Part shown: positions 53,639-60,551 of the stretch, in pieces
How positions within the stretch are numbered: position 1 is the stretch's first letter
Layout of the letters: each line of letters begins with the position of its first letter
Source of the DNA: Desulfonispora thiosulfatigenes DSM 11270
Lineage (GTDB): Bacteria; Bacillota; Peptococcia; Peptococcales; Desulfonisporaceae
Assembly: GCF_900176035.1 (NCBI RefSeq)
Contig: NZ_FWWT01000008.1
Coordinates: 1-64,000 of the forward strand
Direction of reading: 5' to 3'
Length of the DNA: 64,000 bases
The notes under the pieces: generated by a model
The model's input: the letters and a program-made list of their open reading frames with translations, nothing else
Database searches by the model: none
What the model was told of the DNA's origin: nothing
Made by a program: the position numbers and the translations under genes

Positions 53639-54439
53639 ATGTTTACTTCTTTTTATTCTTTAGCTAAGAGACCTTTTTCTAAAGAAATTGAAACTAAAAA
53701 TTTATTCCCTTCTGAAAGTTTTACTGAATTATCAGCAAGACTTAATTATTTAAAAGATTCAAGGGGTATTGGCGTAGTTGTAGGTGAGCCAGGAGCAGGT
53801 AAGACTTCTACTTTAAGGAGTTTTGTCAATTATTTAAATCCATCTTTATTTAAGGTTATTTATTTTCCTCTTTCTACAGGAACAGTGATGGACTTTTACC
53901 GTGGACTTGCTTATGGATTAGGGGAAATGCCTGGTTTTAGGAAGGTGGATTTATTTAGACGGATTCAAAAGGGTGTAACCACTTTGCATAATGAAAAGAA
54001 AATCACACCTGTTTTTATTTTAGATGAGATGCAGCTTTCTAGTAACAAATTTTTAAATGATCTTAGTATTCTTTTTAACTTTTCTATGGACTCAGATAAT
54101 CCTTTTGTGCTTATTTTAGCTGGTCTACCATATCTTATGGATAGGCTAGCTTTGGCTCATAACCAATCTCTTAACCAACGTATTATTATGAGATTTAAGG
54201 TTAATCCTCTATCAAAAGAGGAAGTTAATGCTTATATTAATCACCATCTAAATTTAGCTGGTGCTAATTATGAAATATTTTCTCCTATGGCCTTAGAAGC
54301 CATAGCTAGCCGGACTCATGGCTGGCCTAGGCTTATTAACAATTTAGCTACTAATTGTCTCCTTTATGGCTGTCAAAAAAGACTAAATACCATTGATGAG
54401 GAGGTTGTGATGAAGGTTTCTAATGAAACAGGATTATAA
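53639..54439 (+). CDS. AAA ATPase, TniB/TnsC/ExeA-like transposition helper
   Basis: 266 aa. Walker A VGEPGAGKTSTLRSFV and Walker B PVFILDEMQLSSNKF. C-terminal ASRTHGWPRLINNLATNCLL is typical of ExeA/TniB-type AAA proteins. It sits directly after the transposase, suggesting translational coupling. Known relatives choose targets for DDE transposases. Confidence 0.9.
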   Translation: MFTSFYSLAKRPFSKEIETKNLFPSESFTELSARLNYLKDSRGIGVVVGEPGAGKTSTLRSFVNYLNPSLFKVIYFPLSTGTVMDFYRGLAYGLGEMPGFRKVDLFRRIQKGVTTLHNEKKITPVFILDEMQLSSNKFLNDLSILFNFSMDSDNPFVLILAGLPYLMDRLALAHNQSLNQRIIMRFKVNPLSKEEVNAYINHHLNLAGANYEIFSPMALEAIASRTHGWPRLINNLATNCLLYGCQKRLNTIDEEVVMKVSNETGL

Positions 54440-54441
54440 TT

Positions 54442-54463
54442 GCCGGGATTTCCCGGCTTTTTT
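54442..54463 (+). terminator. Terminator of the transposon operon
   Basis: GCCGGGA/TCCCGGC stem with a 2-nt loop, then TTTTTT, right after the ATPase stop. Confidence 0.92.
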
Positions 54464-54595
54464 CATATCCTAAAAGACTATGCTAATGTGAAAAAAGTCT
54501 TGGAAAATCCTAATTTAATTTGATAAATGCACTTTTAAAGCAAGAATTTTACCCTGCTTTAATTTGAAATTTAGATACTGGTTTATTGTGCAAGT

Positions 54596-55360
54596 TCACA
54601 ATGTATGTAACGCTTCTAAAATGATTCCCCAGCCTTCGTCCAAGCTTAATTCCCTCTGATCGGGGGCTTCGTCATTTTCTATACCTTGTTCAATCATTTC
54701 TTGACTAATATTAAAAAGTTCATCTAACCTATAATCAGATACATATTGAACAATTGATTTCATTTCCTCATGCATCTCTTTTAAGCGCATCTTATAAAAG
54801 CGCAATAAATTTATTTTATCCTCATCATTTAGAGTATACTCGGTAACGATTGGAATCATTTCTTCTATATCTGTTTCTATCTGTTTTAACAAATCCTCTT
54901 TTATATCGGATATTACCTTCGCTACAGAATATCTCGTTAAAAAGTACATTCGATTCCTTTCCAATTGATATTTTCCATCATCGACCTTCCCATCCATTAT
55001 TAACTCCACATCTCCGATTATCTGTTTTAATTCTTTAATAGGAATACCAGTGAAATCCTTTTTTCTAACCTTCTTCATCACTTTTGATGTGTAATTATGG
55101 AGCAGTTTTTTTACTATCTTTTTCTTTTCTACTGGGATTTCAAATGTATCATCCTCTACTTTTCTTAATACATTGATGTCAATCCCTAAGCTAGTAAGGA
55201 TTTCTTTGAAACGTGATTTCTGTTTATTATAGTAATTTTGGAAACTCTTCTCTTCAAAATCCTCTTTTGACTTTTCTTTTTCTTTTTGTGATTTCTCTTC
55301 AAAAAGCTCCTCACATATTTTGTACAATGACACAAAGCAGCCTTCATTACTCATTTTCAA
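54596..55360 (-). CDS. Charged protein truncated by the transposon, unknown
   Basis: 254 codons, the last few read into the transposon end (HTL-TGA). Lys/Glu-rich N-terminus (FEEKSQKEKEKSKEDFEEK) and alternating charged helices (LKQIIGDVELIMDGKVDDG). No family is recognised. Its original C-terminus is displaced to 51449-51567. In the element it precedes the primase gene; a replication or partition role is possible but unproven. Confidence 0.6.
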   Translation of the reverse strand: MKMSNEGCFVSLYKICEELFEEKSQKEKEKSKEDFEEKSFQNYYNKQKSRFKEILTSLGIDINVLRKVEDDTFEIPVEKKKIVKKLLHNYTSKVMKKVRKKDFTGIPIKELKQIIGDVELIMDGKVDDGKYQLERNRMYFLTRYSVAKVISDIKEDLLKQIETDIEEMIPIVTEYTLNDEDKINLLRFYKMRLKEMHEEMKSIVQYVSDYRLDELFNISQEMIEQGIENDEAPDQRELSLDEGWGIILEALHTL

Positions 55361-55420
55361 TCACTCCTTTCTAAAAGAATACCAAAAAAATAGATTTTTT
55401 CCATACTTGACAGTAGCCTT

Positions 55421-55448
55421 TTCAGGGACTTCTGGGGCCTTCCCTGAA
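55421..55448. repeat. TTCAGGGA/TCCCTGAA hairpin before the truncated gene
   Basis: Eight-bp perfect stem, with TGGGGC inside the loop. Same GC-rich, spacer-located class as hairpins at 47556 and 48342. Confidence 0.5.
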
Positions 55449-55509
55449 TTCCCCAAACATTGGAACTAGACCACAAACAGCGTTTTTCCTCTAGCTTCTG
55501 CAAAAAAAA

Positions 55510-55540
55510 GCTAATCACTTCCAAAAGGTGAGTGATTAGC
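55510..55540 (-). terminator. Terminator between the 30-aa gene and the truncated gene
   Basis: GCTAATCACT/AGTGATTAGC stem, 10 bp, with an 11-nt loop. On the minus strand it is followed by TTTTTTTTG. Confidence 0.85.
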
Positions 55541-55569
55541 CTTTTCTTCAGCCAATTTAGAAAATCATT

Positions 55570-55662
55570 TTACCTTATATTCTTCTTAGACAATTCTTCC
55601 AAAGCAATCGATAAAAAAGCACATACCACTTTCTTGATAATAACAATTTGCTTAGTATCCAT
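55570..55662 (-). CDS. Small protein, 30 aa, unknown
   Basis: MDTKQIVIIKKVVCAFLSIA then LEELSKKNIR-stop. GGAGGGG lies nine nt before ATG. Its ribosome site follows the stop of the 49-aa gene by 2 bp, so the two form an operon. Amphipathic or weakly membrane-active; no family. Confidence 0.55.
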   Translation of the reverse strand: MDTKQIVIIKKVVCAFLSIALEELSKKNIR

Positions 55663-55677
55663 CCTTTTCCCCTCCAA

Positions 55678-55827
55678 TTAGTAGTCATTGGGAAACATCA
55701 TAGTACAATGCGAACCATCATCCCAAATCCAAGTAGTTGTATCAATGGGTTGACTCTCTGTCAGTTCTAATTGGACAATCATTTCCATTGACGGTTGTGG
55801 TTCTTGATTGTTCCTGCGTCTGTCCAT
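55678..55827 (-). CDS. Small protein, 49 aa, unknown
   Basis: MDRRRNNQEPQPSMEMIVQL then ELTESQPIDTTTWIWDDGSH-CTMMFPNDY. GGAGGATA precedes ATG directly. Polar and beta-rich; no family recognised. Precedes the 30-aa gene. Confidence 0.55.
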   Translation of the reverse strand: MDRRRNNQEPQPSMEMIVQLELTESQPIDTTTWIWDDGSHCTMMFPNDY

Positions 55828-56044
55828 TATCCTCCAAAGAATTACTTGTATTTCAACACTTACATTTGATGCTATTTATTTCGTTGCATATCTTGGTTTG
55901 CCCGTTTAAATATTTTTTGCCACCACCCTTATAATAGATTGACCGCAAATAAGAAGATAAGGAGTTATTAATTACAATTTATTATTAGCAATTTTTATTT
56001 ACTTCAACATAGGTTATGCTTTTCATCTGTAGCACAAAAATAAC
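55828..56044. other. AT-rich spacer
   Basis: About 215 bp with no gene. On the minus strand TATTAT (with TTGCGG upstream at an unusually short distance) lies near 55935, so a promoter for the small genes is possible but not well supported. Confidence 0.4.
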
Positions 56045-56070
56045 CTCAATCCCTTGGCTTAGAGATTGAG
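56045..56070 (-). terminator. Terminator after the 36-aa peptide gene
   Basis: CTCAATC/GATTGAG stem with a 12-nt loop, followed on the minus strand by GTTATTTTTG. The same sequence follows the relic at 37697, at about 37665-37690. Confidence 0.7.
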
Positions 56071-56071
56071 A

Positions 56072-56182
56072 CTATTTGTTTTCTTTATTTACTGTTGTAT
56101 AGGCTGTGATACCTAGCATTAATCCGTTTGTGAAAAGTTCTACTGTTTTTACAGTAGCTACTGGTGTTAGAAATGGTAACAT
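56072..56182 (-). CDS. Tiny membrane peptide, 36 aa
   Basis: MLPFLTPVATVKTVELFTNG then LMLGITAYTTVNKENK-stop. AGGAGGG lies eight nt before ATG. A central hydrophobic stretch could span a membrane. Its C-terminal half is fused in-frame to the broken recombinase at 37697, showing it belongs to the module. Confidence 0.6.
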   Translation of the reverse strand: MLPFLTPVATVKTVELFTNGLMLGITAYTTVNKENK

Positions 56183-56215
56183 AATAATTCCCTCCTTTCT
56201 TATTTATGCTTTTAT

Positions 56216-56299
56216 CTAGTAACTTAATCTTGCACTATTTACTTCAAGGGTTATACATATAGTTACGCCTGTGACAATTCCTCCGAGAAACCAACCCAT
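56216..56299 (-). CDS. Tiny membrane peptide, 27 aa
   Basis: MGWFLGGIVTGVTICITLEV then NSARLSY-stop. GGAGGGATGATTC precedes ATG. Hydrophobic N-terminal half. It is the first of two tiny genes downstream of the recombinase; no function known. Confidence 0.55.
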   Translation of the reverse strand: MGWFLGGIVTGVTICITLEVNSARLSY

Positions 56300-56336
56300 G
56301 AATCATCCCTCCTTCTATTATTAATTATTTTCATCT

Positions 56337-56357
56337 GCCACTATTGACAATACTGTC
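56337..56357 (-). repeat. Xer/dif-like site candidate S9
   Basis: Minus strand: GACAGTA-TTGTCAA-TAGTGGC. It lies 24 bp past the recombinase stop; its TAGTGGC arm equals that of S6. Confidence 0.5.
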
Positions 56358-56380
56358 GATATTTTAGGCTCAAAAAGGGG

Positions 56381-57274
56381 CTAGAGCAGATTGACCGCAT
56401 GCTGTTTTTCTTCTCTGCTGGTATTGATATAGTAGTCACTGGTGGTCTGGATATTAGCGTGCCCTGCTAACTTAGCTACGGTGGTTATTTCTACTCCCTT
56501 TTTTATTAGTCTTGTGCAAAAGGTATGTCGAAACTTATGGGGGTACATCTCTAGATGTAGCTGCTTGCCATGCTTTTTTAGAAGTTTATTGATGGTGTCC
56601 TTGTCCATTTTCTCTGCCCTTTGGGTCAGGAGCAGGTACTGGCTATCTACTAGCTTATGATTTTTCCTTTCACCTTCTAAGTAGTCTTTGATAGCTTCTA
56701 TTACTTCTGTTTTTAGAGGTACTTCTCGATATTTTCCACCCTTACCAACTACTTTTAGGTACATTGTTAGAAAATCTATATCTTTAGTTTTTAGATTTAC
56801 AAGCTCACTTACCCTTAGTCCTGTATAGAGTAGAAGTACAATAGCTGCTCTATCTCTTTGGCTAACATTATTTCTATTTTCTAGGTAGAATAGCAGGCGT
56901 TCTACTTCTTCATCTGTGAAAACTTCTACTTCTTGTTCGCTGCCACTGGCTACTTTAATTTTGTCTTTGCTTGGGTAGACTAGCAATTCCTTACACAAGT
57001 TTTGAGCTATTAGAAACTGGTTGAAACTGTGTAAGCTGTTGATCTTTTTGTTGATGGTGTTCACGCTATAGTTTTTTCCTACTAGGTATTCTTTGTAGCT
57101 GATGATGAAAAATCTTGTGAGCTCACCTGTGAACTCTATTTGCTTTGTTTCTAGCCAAGTCAAAAATCTAGCAATATCACCTGTATAGCTTACTACTGTT
57201 TTTCCGCCTTTGCCATCTACTATTAGGTATTCCTGAAAGGCTTGCAGGATTTCGTGGCTGCTCATATGTGCCAC
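56381..57274 (-). CDS. Tyrosine recombinase, XerD-like
   Basis: 297 aa from GTG 57272-57274 (GGGAGTG before it; an upstream GTG at 57283 and an ATG at 57265 are alternatives). N-terminal core-binding domain ILQAFQEYLIVDGKGGKTVV. Catalytic residues: Arg in YTGLRVSELVNL, Lys in GKGGKYREVPL, HxxR in HKFRHTFCTRL, His in KLAGHANIQTTS, Tyr in SDYYINTS. It lies between inverted sites S10-S11 upstream and S9 downstream. A relic is at 37697. Substrate sites are inferred, not shown. Confidence 0.92.
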   Translation of the reverse strand: MAHMSSHEILQAFQEYLIVDGKGGKTVVSYTGDIARFLTWLETKQIEFTGELTRFFIISYKEYLVGKNYSVNTINKKINSLHSFNQFLIAQNLCKELLVYPSKDKIKVASGSEQEVEVFTDEEVERLLFYLENRNNVSQRDRAAIVLLLYTGLRVSELVNLKTKDIDFLTMYLKVVGKGGKYREVPLKTEVIEAIKDYLEGERKNHKLVDSQYLLLTQRAEKMDKDTINKLLKKHGKQLHLEMYPHKFRHTFCTRLIKKGVEITTVAKLAGHANIQTTSDYYINTSREEKQHAVNLL

Positions 57275-57348
57275 TGCTATCACTCCCTGAAAGTTAGTAT
57301 GATTTTCTAGCTATACCTTCCCCTCCCCCTTTTTGCTCTGTTTTTACC

Positions 57349-57369
57349 GTCAGTATCGGCACTAGCGAC
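57349..57369 (+). repeat. Xer/dif-like site candidate S10
   Basis: Plus strand: GTCAGTA-TCGGCAC-TAGCGAC. With S11 it is an inverted pair 61 bp apart, directly upstream of the recombinase start. Confidence 0.65.
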
Positions 57370-57430
57370 AAAAGGTATTTATTGCAGGAATTTCTTATAG
57401 GTTTTGCTTTGTAGCTTTTCCTGTGGGGCT

Positions 57431-57451
57431 GTCGCTACTTTTGGTACTGAC
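57431..57451 (-). repeat. Xer/dif-like site candidate S11
   Basis: Minus strand: GTCAGTA-CCAAAAG-TAGCGAC, identical to S1 and S7 over all 21 bp. Confidence 0.65.
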
Positions 57452-57726
57452 GATATTTAGGGGTCAAATTTGGGTGTGCATCAAAAAAGGGAGGACTGGT
57501 TGTAGAATTTAGATTATGCAGTGAGTTTTTCTGGTTCGTTTTTAGTAGTTTTGTTGGTATGAATGAAAAGCTATACTTTGTTCTATTTCACCATTGTTTT
57601 TCAACGAGAATGGTCACTATTTTTCAGCCAGTAAGTGCTTTTGACAAATACTTACTCTAGGTTTTTCAACCACAAAAATAGCCCAAACTATTTGTCTGGG
57701 ATTAGCCCCTACTGCTGTAGCTAGTG
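57452..57726. repeat. Shared module block, copy 3
   Basis: Follows S11, as copy 1 follows S1 and copy 2 follows S7. It ends against the 198-aa-class gene. No gene seen in it. Confidence 0.7.
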
Positions 57727-58314
57727 CTATTGCTGCTGCTTTTTCTTCTGTACTAGTTCGTGCTGCATCTGGATGTCTGGGTGGTTGTCCCAGCCGTTAT
57801 AGAAGATGAGGAAATGGCGGTCTAGGTATGCTTGGTCATCAAGATAGTAGAGGCATCTTGAGTACTGCTTTGAGTATTTCATGCCTTGTTCAGCACAAAA
57901 GGAAAAATTATCGGGGTCAGTAATTTCTACTACTAGGTATTCATTAGGTGGGGATTCTATTGAAGGTCTATTTTTTCCTTGAGAAGTTGCTGCTCTTTTT
58001 GTTTCTGAATCTTCTTCTATACTTATTTCTGCAAGATAGTTTGTTAGAGTAGGGTACATTTCCAGGAGATCATCCAGGAAATGATCCTTTACTAGTTCAG
58101 CTGCTATTGCTTTCAATTGGAGATCTGGGGCAGGTTGTTTGCCTGTATAGAATATGAGGAAGGGTTCTGTTTCATCATCTACCCAGCTGTTTTCGGAAGG
58201 GACATCTACTTGGATTACTCCTTCAAAATTACCATGTTCAAGGCCATATCTTACTACTGTATCATAGTCATCTGAGTCTAGGATTTGGACTATACTTAAC
58301 TTTGTTTTACTCAT
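57727..58314 (-). CDS. Unknown protein encoded after flagellin in the module (long form)
   Basis: 195 aa from ATG 58312-58314 with AAGGAGTG upstream. It reads MSKTKLSIVQILDSDDYDTV, then VRYGLEHGNFEGVIQVDVPS, and later YSRCLYYLDDQAYLDRHFLI. The tail is HELVQKKKQQQ. Soluble, no signal peptide, no family recognised. The block tail downstream of it is shared in all three modules. The short form at 42989-43447 shows internal deletion of about 40 residues. Its fixed place beside flagellin suggests a linked role, for example in filament biology or in element maintenance. Confidence 0.65.
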   Translation of the reverse strand: MSKTKLSIVQILDSDDYDTVVRYGLEHGNFEGVIQVDVPSENSWVDDETEPFLIFYTGKQPAPDLQLKAIAAELVKDHFLDDLLEMYPTLTNYLAEISIEEDSETKRAATSQGKNRPSIESPPNEYLVVEITDPDNFSFCAEQGMKYSKQYSRCLYYLDDQAYLDRHFLIFYNGWDNHPDIQMQHELVQKKKQQQ

Positions 58315-58388
58315 TTTTTTCACTCCTTGATTTTTAGTATCAAGGTTATAATATATATTTTATTTTTCTTTATTTACATTTCTAAATA

Positions 58389-58419
58389 GAAAAAGAGACC
58401 CTAGCATAGCCAGAGCCTC
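58389..58419 (-). terminator. Terminator after flagellin 3 exon 2
   Basis: Minus strand: GAGGCTCTGGC / GCTAGGGTCTC stem with 3-nt loop, followed by TTTTTC. Base changes relative to the copy at 43521-43552 retain pairing through G-U. Confidence 0.8.
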
Positions 58420-58436
58420 CTTGAAATAGTTTAAAA

Positions 58437-58481
58437 TTAACGAAGTAATTGTAATACTCCTTGAGGCTGTTGATTTGCTTG
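58437..58481 (-). CDS. Flagellin 3, 3' exon (alternative C-terminus)
   Basis: 45 bp encoding QANQQPQGVLQLLR then TAA, directly after the intron. One silent difference from the exon at 43570-43614. Confidence 0.75.
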   Translation of the reverse strand, partial: QANQQPQGVLQLLR

Positions 58482-58848
58482 CGGATCATCATATACCTTT
58501 CAATATATGCCAGACTATATCTTCAACCAAAATATTTTTTGATTGTCGGGTACTTCGGGGAACCTCTTACCCCTACGGATCTCATCACCATAGCCTAAAG
58601 CTTTAGGTAGTACATCCTAGTCGTTGAACCTTCTCCATCCTTTCGGAAGCAGGAGCTCGGCTGCTGATTATCCAATCTACCTCTTTTTAACCTTTCACGC
58701 TTATCTTTTCAGATTACGTTGTAGGGAGGATAGCTCTAAGGAAGTTCCAGCAATTCACCCGATTTGCACTTAAAGGTTACCCTTTAAGGGACCCTGTAAA
58801 TAACTACCTTAAGAGTTGTAATACTCCTTGAGGCATGCTATTTGCTTG
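58482..58848 (-). ncRNA. Group I intron in flagellin 3
   Basis: Same P, Q, R and S motifs as the intron at 43615-43991, with substitutions that keep pairing. The hairpin after S is CATATATT-GAAA-GGTATATG here and CAGTTATC-GAAA-GATAATTG there, so it covaries. Five-base P7 (GACUA/UAGUC) is conserved. No open reading frame. The 5' boundary is uncertain: 58848 if the exon ends GCU, or 58813 if it ends CAACU. Confidence 0.9.
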
Positions 58849-60507
58849 AGCCATCATTGCTTGAGCTGCTTGAGCTAAGATACCATTTTTAGTACTTTCC
58901 ATGATTTCTTTAGCCATGTCTACGTCACGTACACGTGATTCAGCTGCTGTTAAGTTTTCTGAAGAAGTACTTAAGTTCTTAATTGTATGCTCTAGTCTGT
59001 TTTGGTATGAACCTAATTCAGATCTTTGAGCTGATACTTTTTCTATAGCATCATTTATTTTAGTAATAGATGCAGATGCTGTTTCATGAGATGATACATC
59101 TAATGCTGCTTCTACTACAGTATTATTTGTTCCATTAGTTACAGAATTTCCAGATGTAAAACCATCATCTCCAGACTTTCCTGTTAATCCTAATGCTTTT
59201 GCTCTCATATCTTTTATTTCTATAGTCATACTTTGACCTTGGTTAGCACCAACTTGGAAGTTAGATTTAAAGTTTTCTTGAACCCCACCATCTGCAGTTG
59301 TAATATTATTACCTGCTTTTCCACCTTGATTAGCCGTTACCTTTAAGTCGTTAGTAGCATTTGATAATGTAACACCATCAATTTTAGCCTGAGCAACTAT
59401 AGCATTTGTTAAGCCTTCCTTTGTAGTAACTCCATTGATGTTAATACCTTGTGCGTCACCTTTATAAGCTCCTTTATTTGCATCATAGAATTCAAGAGTT
59501 ACATCTCCTATTGTAATCCCTTTTCCTTCTAATCCCTTAGCAACATCTGCATCTGCAGGCATGGTTAATGTCTTAGTCGCTTGAACTGCAGCAGTTGTAG
59601 TTCCTTTGTTAGCAGGTCCTATAGTTCCTAATGTACTTATATTCGCGGTACCACTAGCAACTGCAAGAGCTATATCACCTGCAGAACCTTCAAATTTTCC
59701 GCCTTTAACAGCTGATACTGTAACATTAGCGCCTGTCCCTGACACTACATAGTTACCTTTTAATACATCATTACTATCTATAACCTTTTGTAGTGCATCT
59801 CTAGCACCTGCTGCAGTTTCATCTACAGTTTGACTTCCATCAATATTTACTGAAGCGCTGTTTTGTGTAACATTATATCCTTCATGAGATGGTTTACTAG
59901 AAGTATCCGCAGCTGCAAAGCTAATATCTATCGCTTGACCGTTAAGGGTAACTTTAAGTGTAGATGTAGCATCAGCAGCTGTACCTACTACAGTTGTACT
60001 TGTTGCTTCCACAGTTTTTATATCTTCCCCACCAGTAAGATTACCTAAACTTGCTACAGCAACACCAATACCATCTAATGTTTTTCCACCATCACCCTTT
60101 AAAAGTGCTTGAGTATTAAACTCTGTAGTATTACCTATTCTGTTTATTTCAGAAGTCAATTGGTTCATTTCTTTTTGGATCTCATTTCGATCAACATCCA
60201 CATTTGTGTCATTCGATGCTTGAGTAGCTAGTTCACGCATACGTTGAAGAATACTATGGGTTTCATTTAGAGCACCCTCAGCTGTTTGAATCATAGAAAT
60301 ACCATCTTGAGAGTTTTTTGCTGCTTGGTCTAAACCGCGAATCTGCCCACGCATTTTTTCAGAAATTGCAAGACCTGCTGCGTCATCTCCTGCACGGTTA
60401 ATTCTTAGACCTGAAGATAATTTTTCCATTGATTTGCTTTGAGCATTAGTTGCACCGCTCATCTGACGATAAGTGTTAAGTGCGGCGATATTGTGATTAA
60501 TTCTCAT
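58804..60507 (-). CDS. hag: Flagellin 3, full length with SigD promoter (probable filament protein)
   Basis: 567 aa. MRINHNIAALNTYRQMSGAT is an intact flagellin N-terminus, followed by [20 protein letters not shown]. The middle (about 150-400) is Thr/Ala/Gly-rich and variable. The C-terminal [32 protein letters not shown] is conserved, ending SMPQGVLQLLR-TAG. It is the only flagellin here with promoter, leader and complete N-terminus. Its 3' end carries a group I intron and a second C-terminal exon. FliS, encoded upstream, is its chaperone. Confidence 0.93.
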   Translation of the reverse strand: MRINHNIAALNTYRQMSGATNAQSKSMEKLSSGLRINRAGDDAAGLAISEKMRGQIRGLDQAAKNSQDGISMIQTAEGALNETHSILQRMRELATQASNDTNVDVDRNEIQKEMNQLTSEINRIGNTTEFNTQALLKGDGGKTLDGIGVAVASLGNLTGGEDIKTVEATSTTVVGTAADATSTLKVTLNGQAIDISFAAADTSSKPSHEGYNVTQNSASVNIDGSQTVDETAAGARDALQKVIDSNDVLKGNYVVSGTGANVTVSAVKGGKFEGSAGDIALAVASGTANISTLGTIGPANKGTTTAAVQATKTLTMPADADVAKGLEGKGITIGDVTLEFYDANKGAYKGDAQGININGVTTKEGLTNAIVAQAKIDGVTLSNATNDLKVTANQGGKAGNNITTADGGVQENFKSNFQVGANQGQSMTIEIKDMRAKALGLTGKSGDDGFTSGNSVTNGTNNTVVEAALDVSSHETASASITKINDAIEKVSAQRSELGSYQNRLEHTIKNLSTSSENLTAAESRVRDVDMAKEIMESTKNGILAQAAQAMMAQANSMPQGVLQLLR

Positions 60508-60515
60508 TTGTAAAA

Positions 60516-60551
60516 ACCTCCCTGTTTTTTTGGGGCGACGTCCTTGTCGCC
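60516..60551 (-). promoter_or_regulatory. CsrA-like binding sites in the flagellin 3 leader
   Basis: Minus strand: a 6-bp stem GGCGAC/GTCGCC displays AAGGAC in the loop (60534-60551); ACAAGGACGT differs at one base from the CsrA consensus ACARGGATGT. A second site, ACAGGGAGGT (60516-60525), overlaps the Shine-Dalgarno. The pair mimics the two CsrA sites in the Bacillus subtilis hag leader. A long stem lies upstream (about 60560-60640, GATAACCTTTTC with GAAAAGTTATC). Confidence 0.6.

Larger units (their letters stand above)
51568..54600 (+). mobile_element. Tn7/Mu-like transposon with three genes, 6-bp target duplication
   Basis: Terminal inverted repeats: TGTAAACTTGCAC (51568-51580) and, on the minus strand, TGTGAACTTGCAC (54588-54600). 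The flanking ATGTAT (51562-51567 and 54601-54606) is a direct 6-bp duplication. Subterminal repeats of the CAA(A)TTTAAA...CAGGGT type occur at both ends (about 51610-51655 and 54510-54575), consistent with multiple transposase-binding sites. It carries a zinc-ribbon protein, a DDE transposase and an AAA ATPase, and splits a resident gene. Confidence 0.9.
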
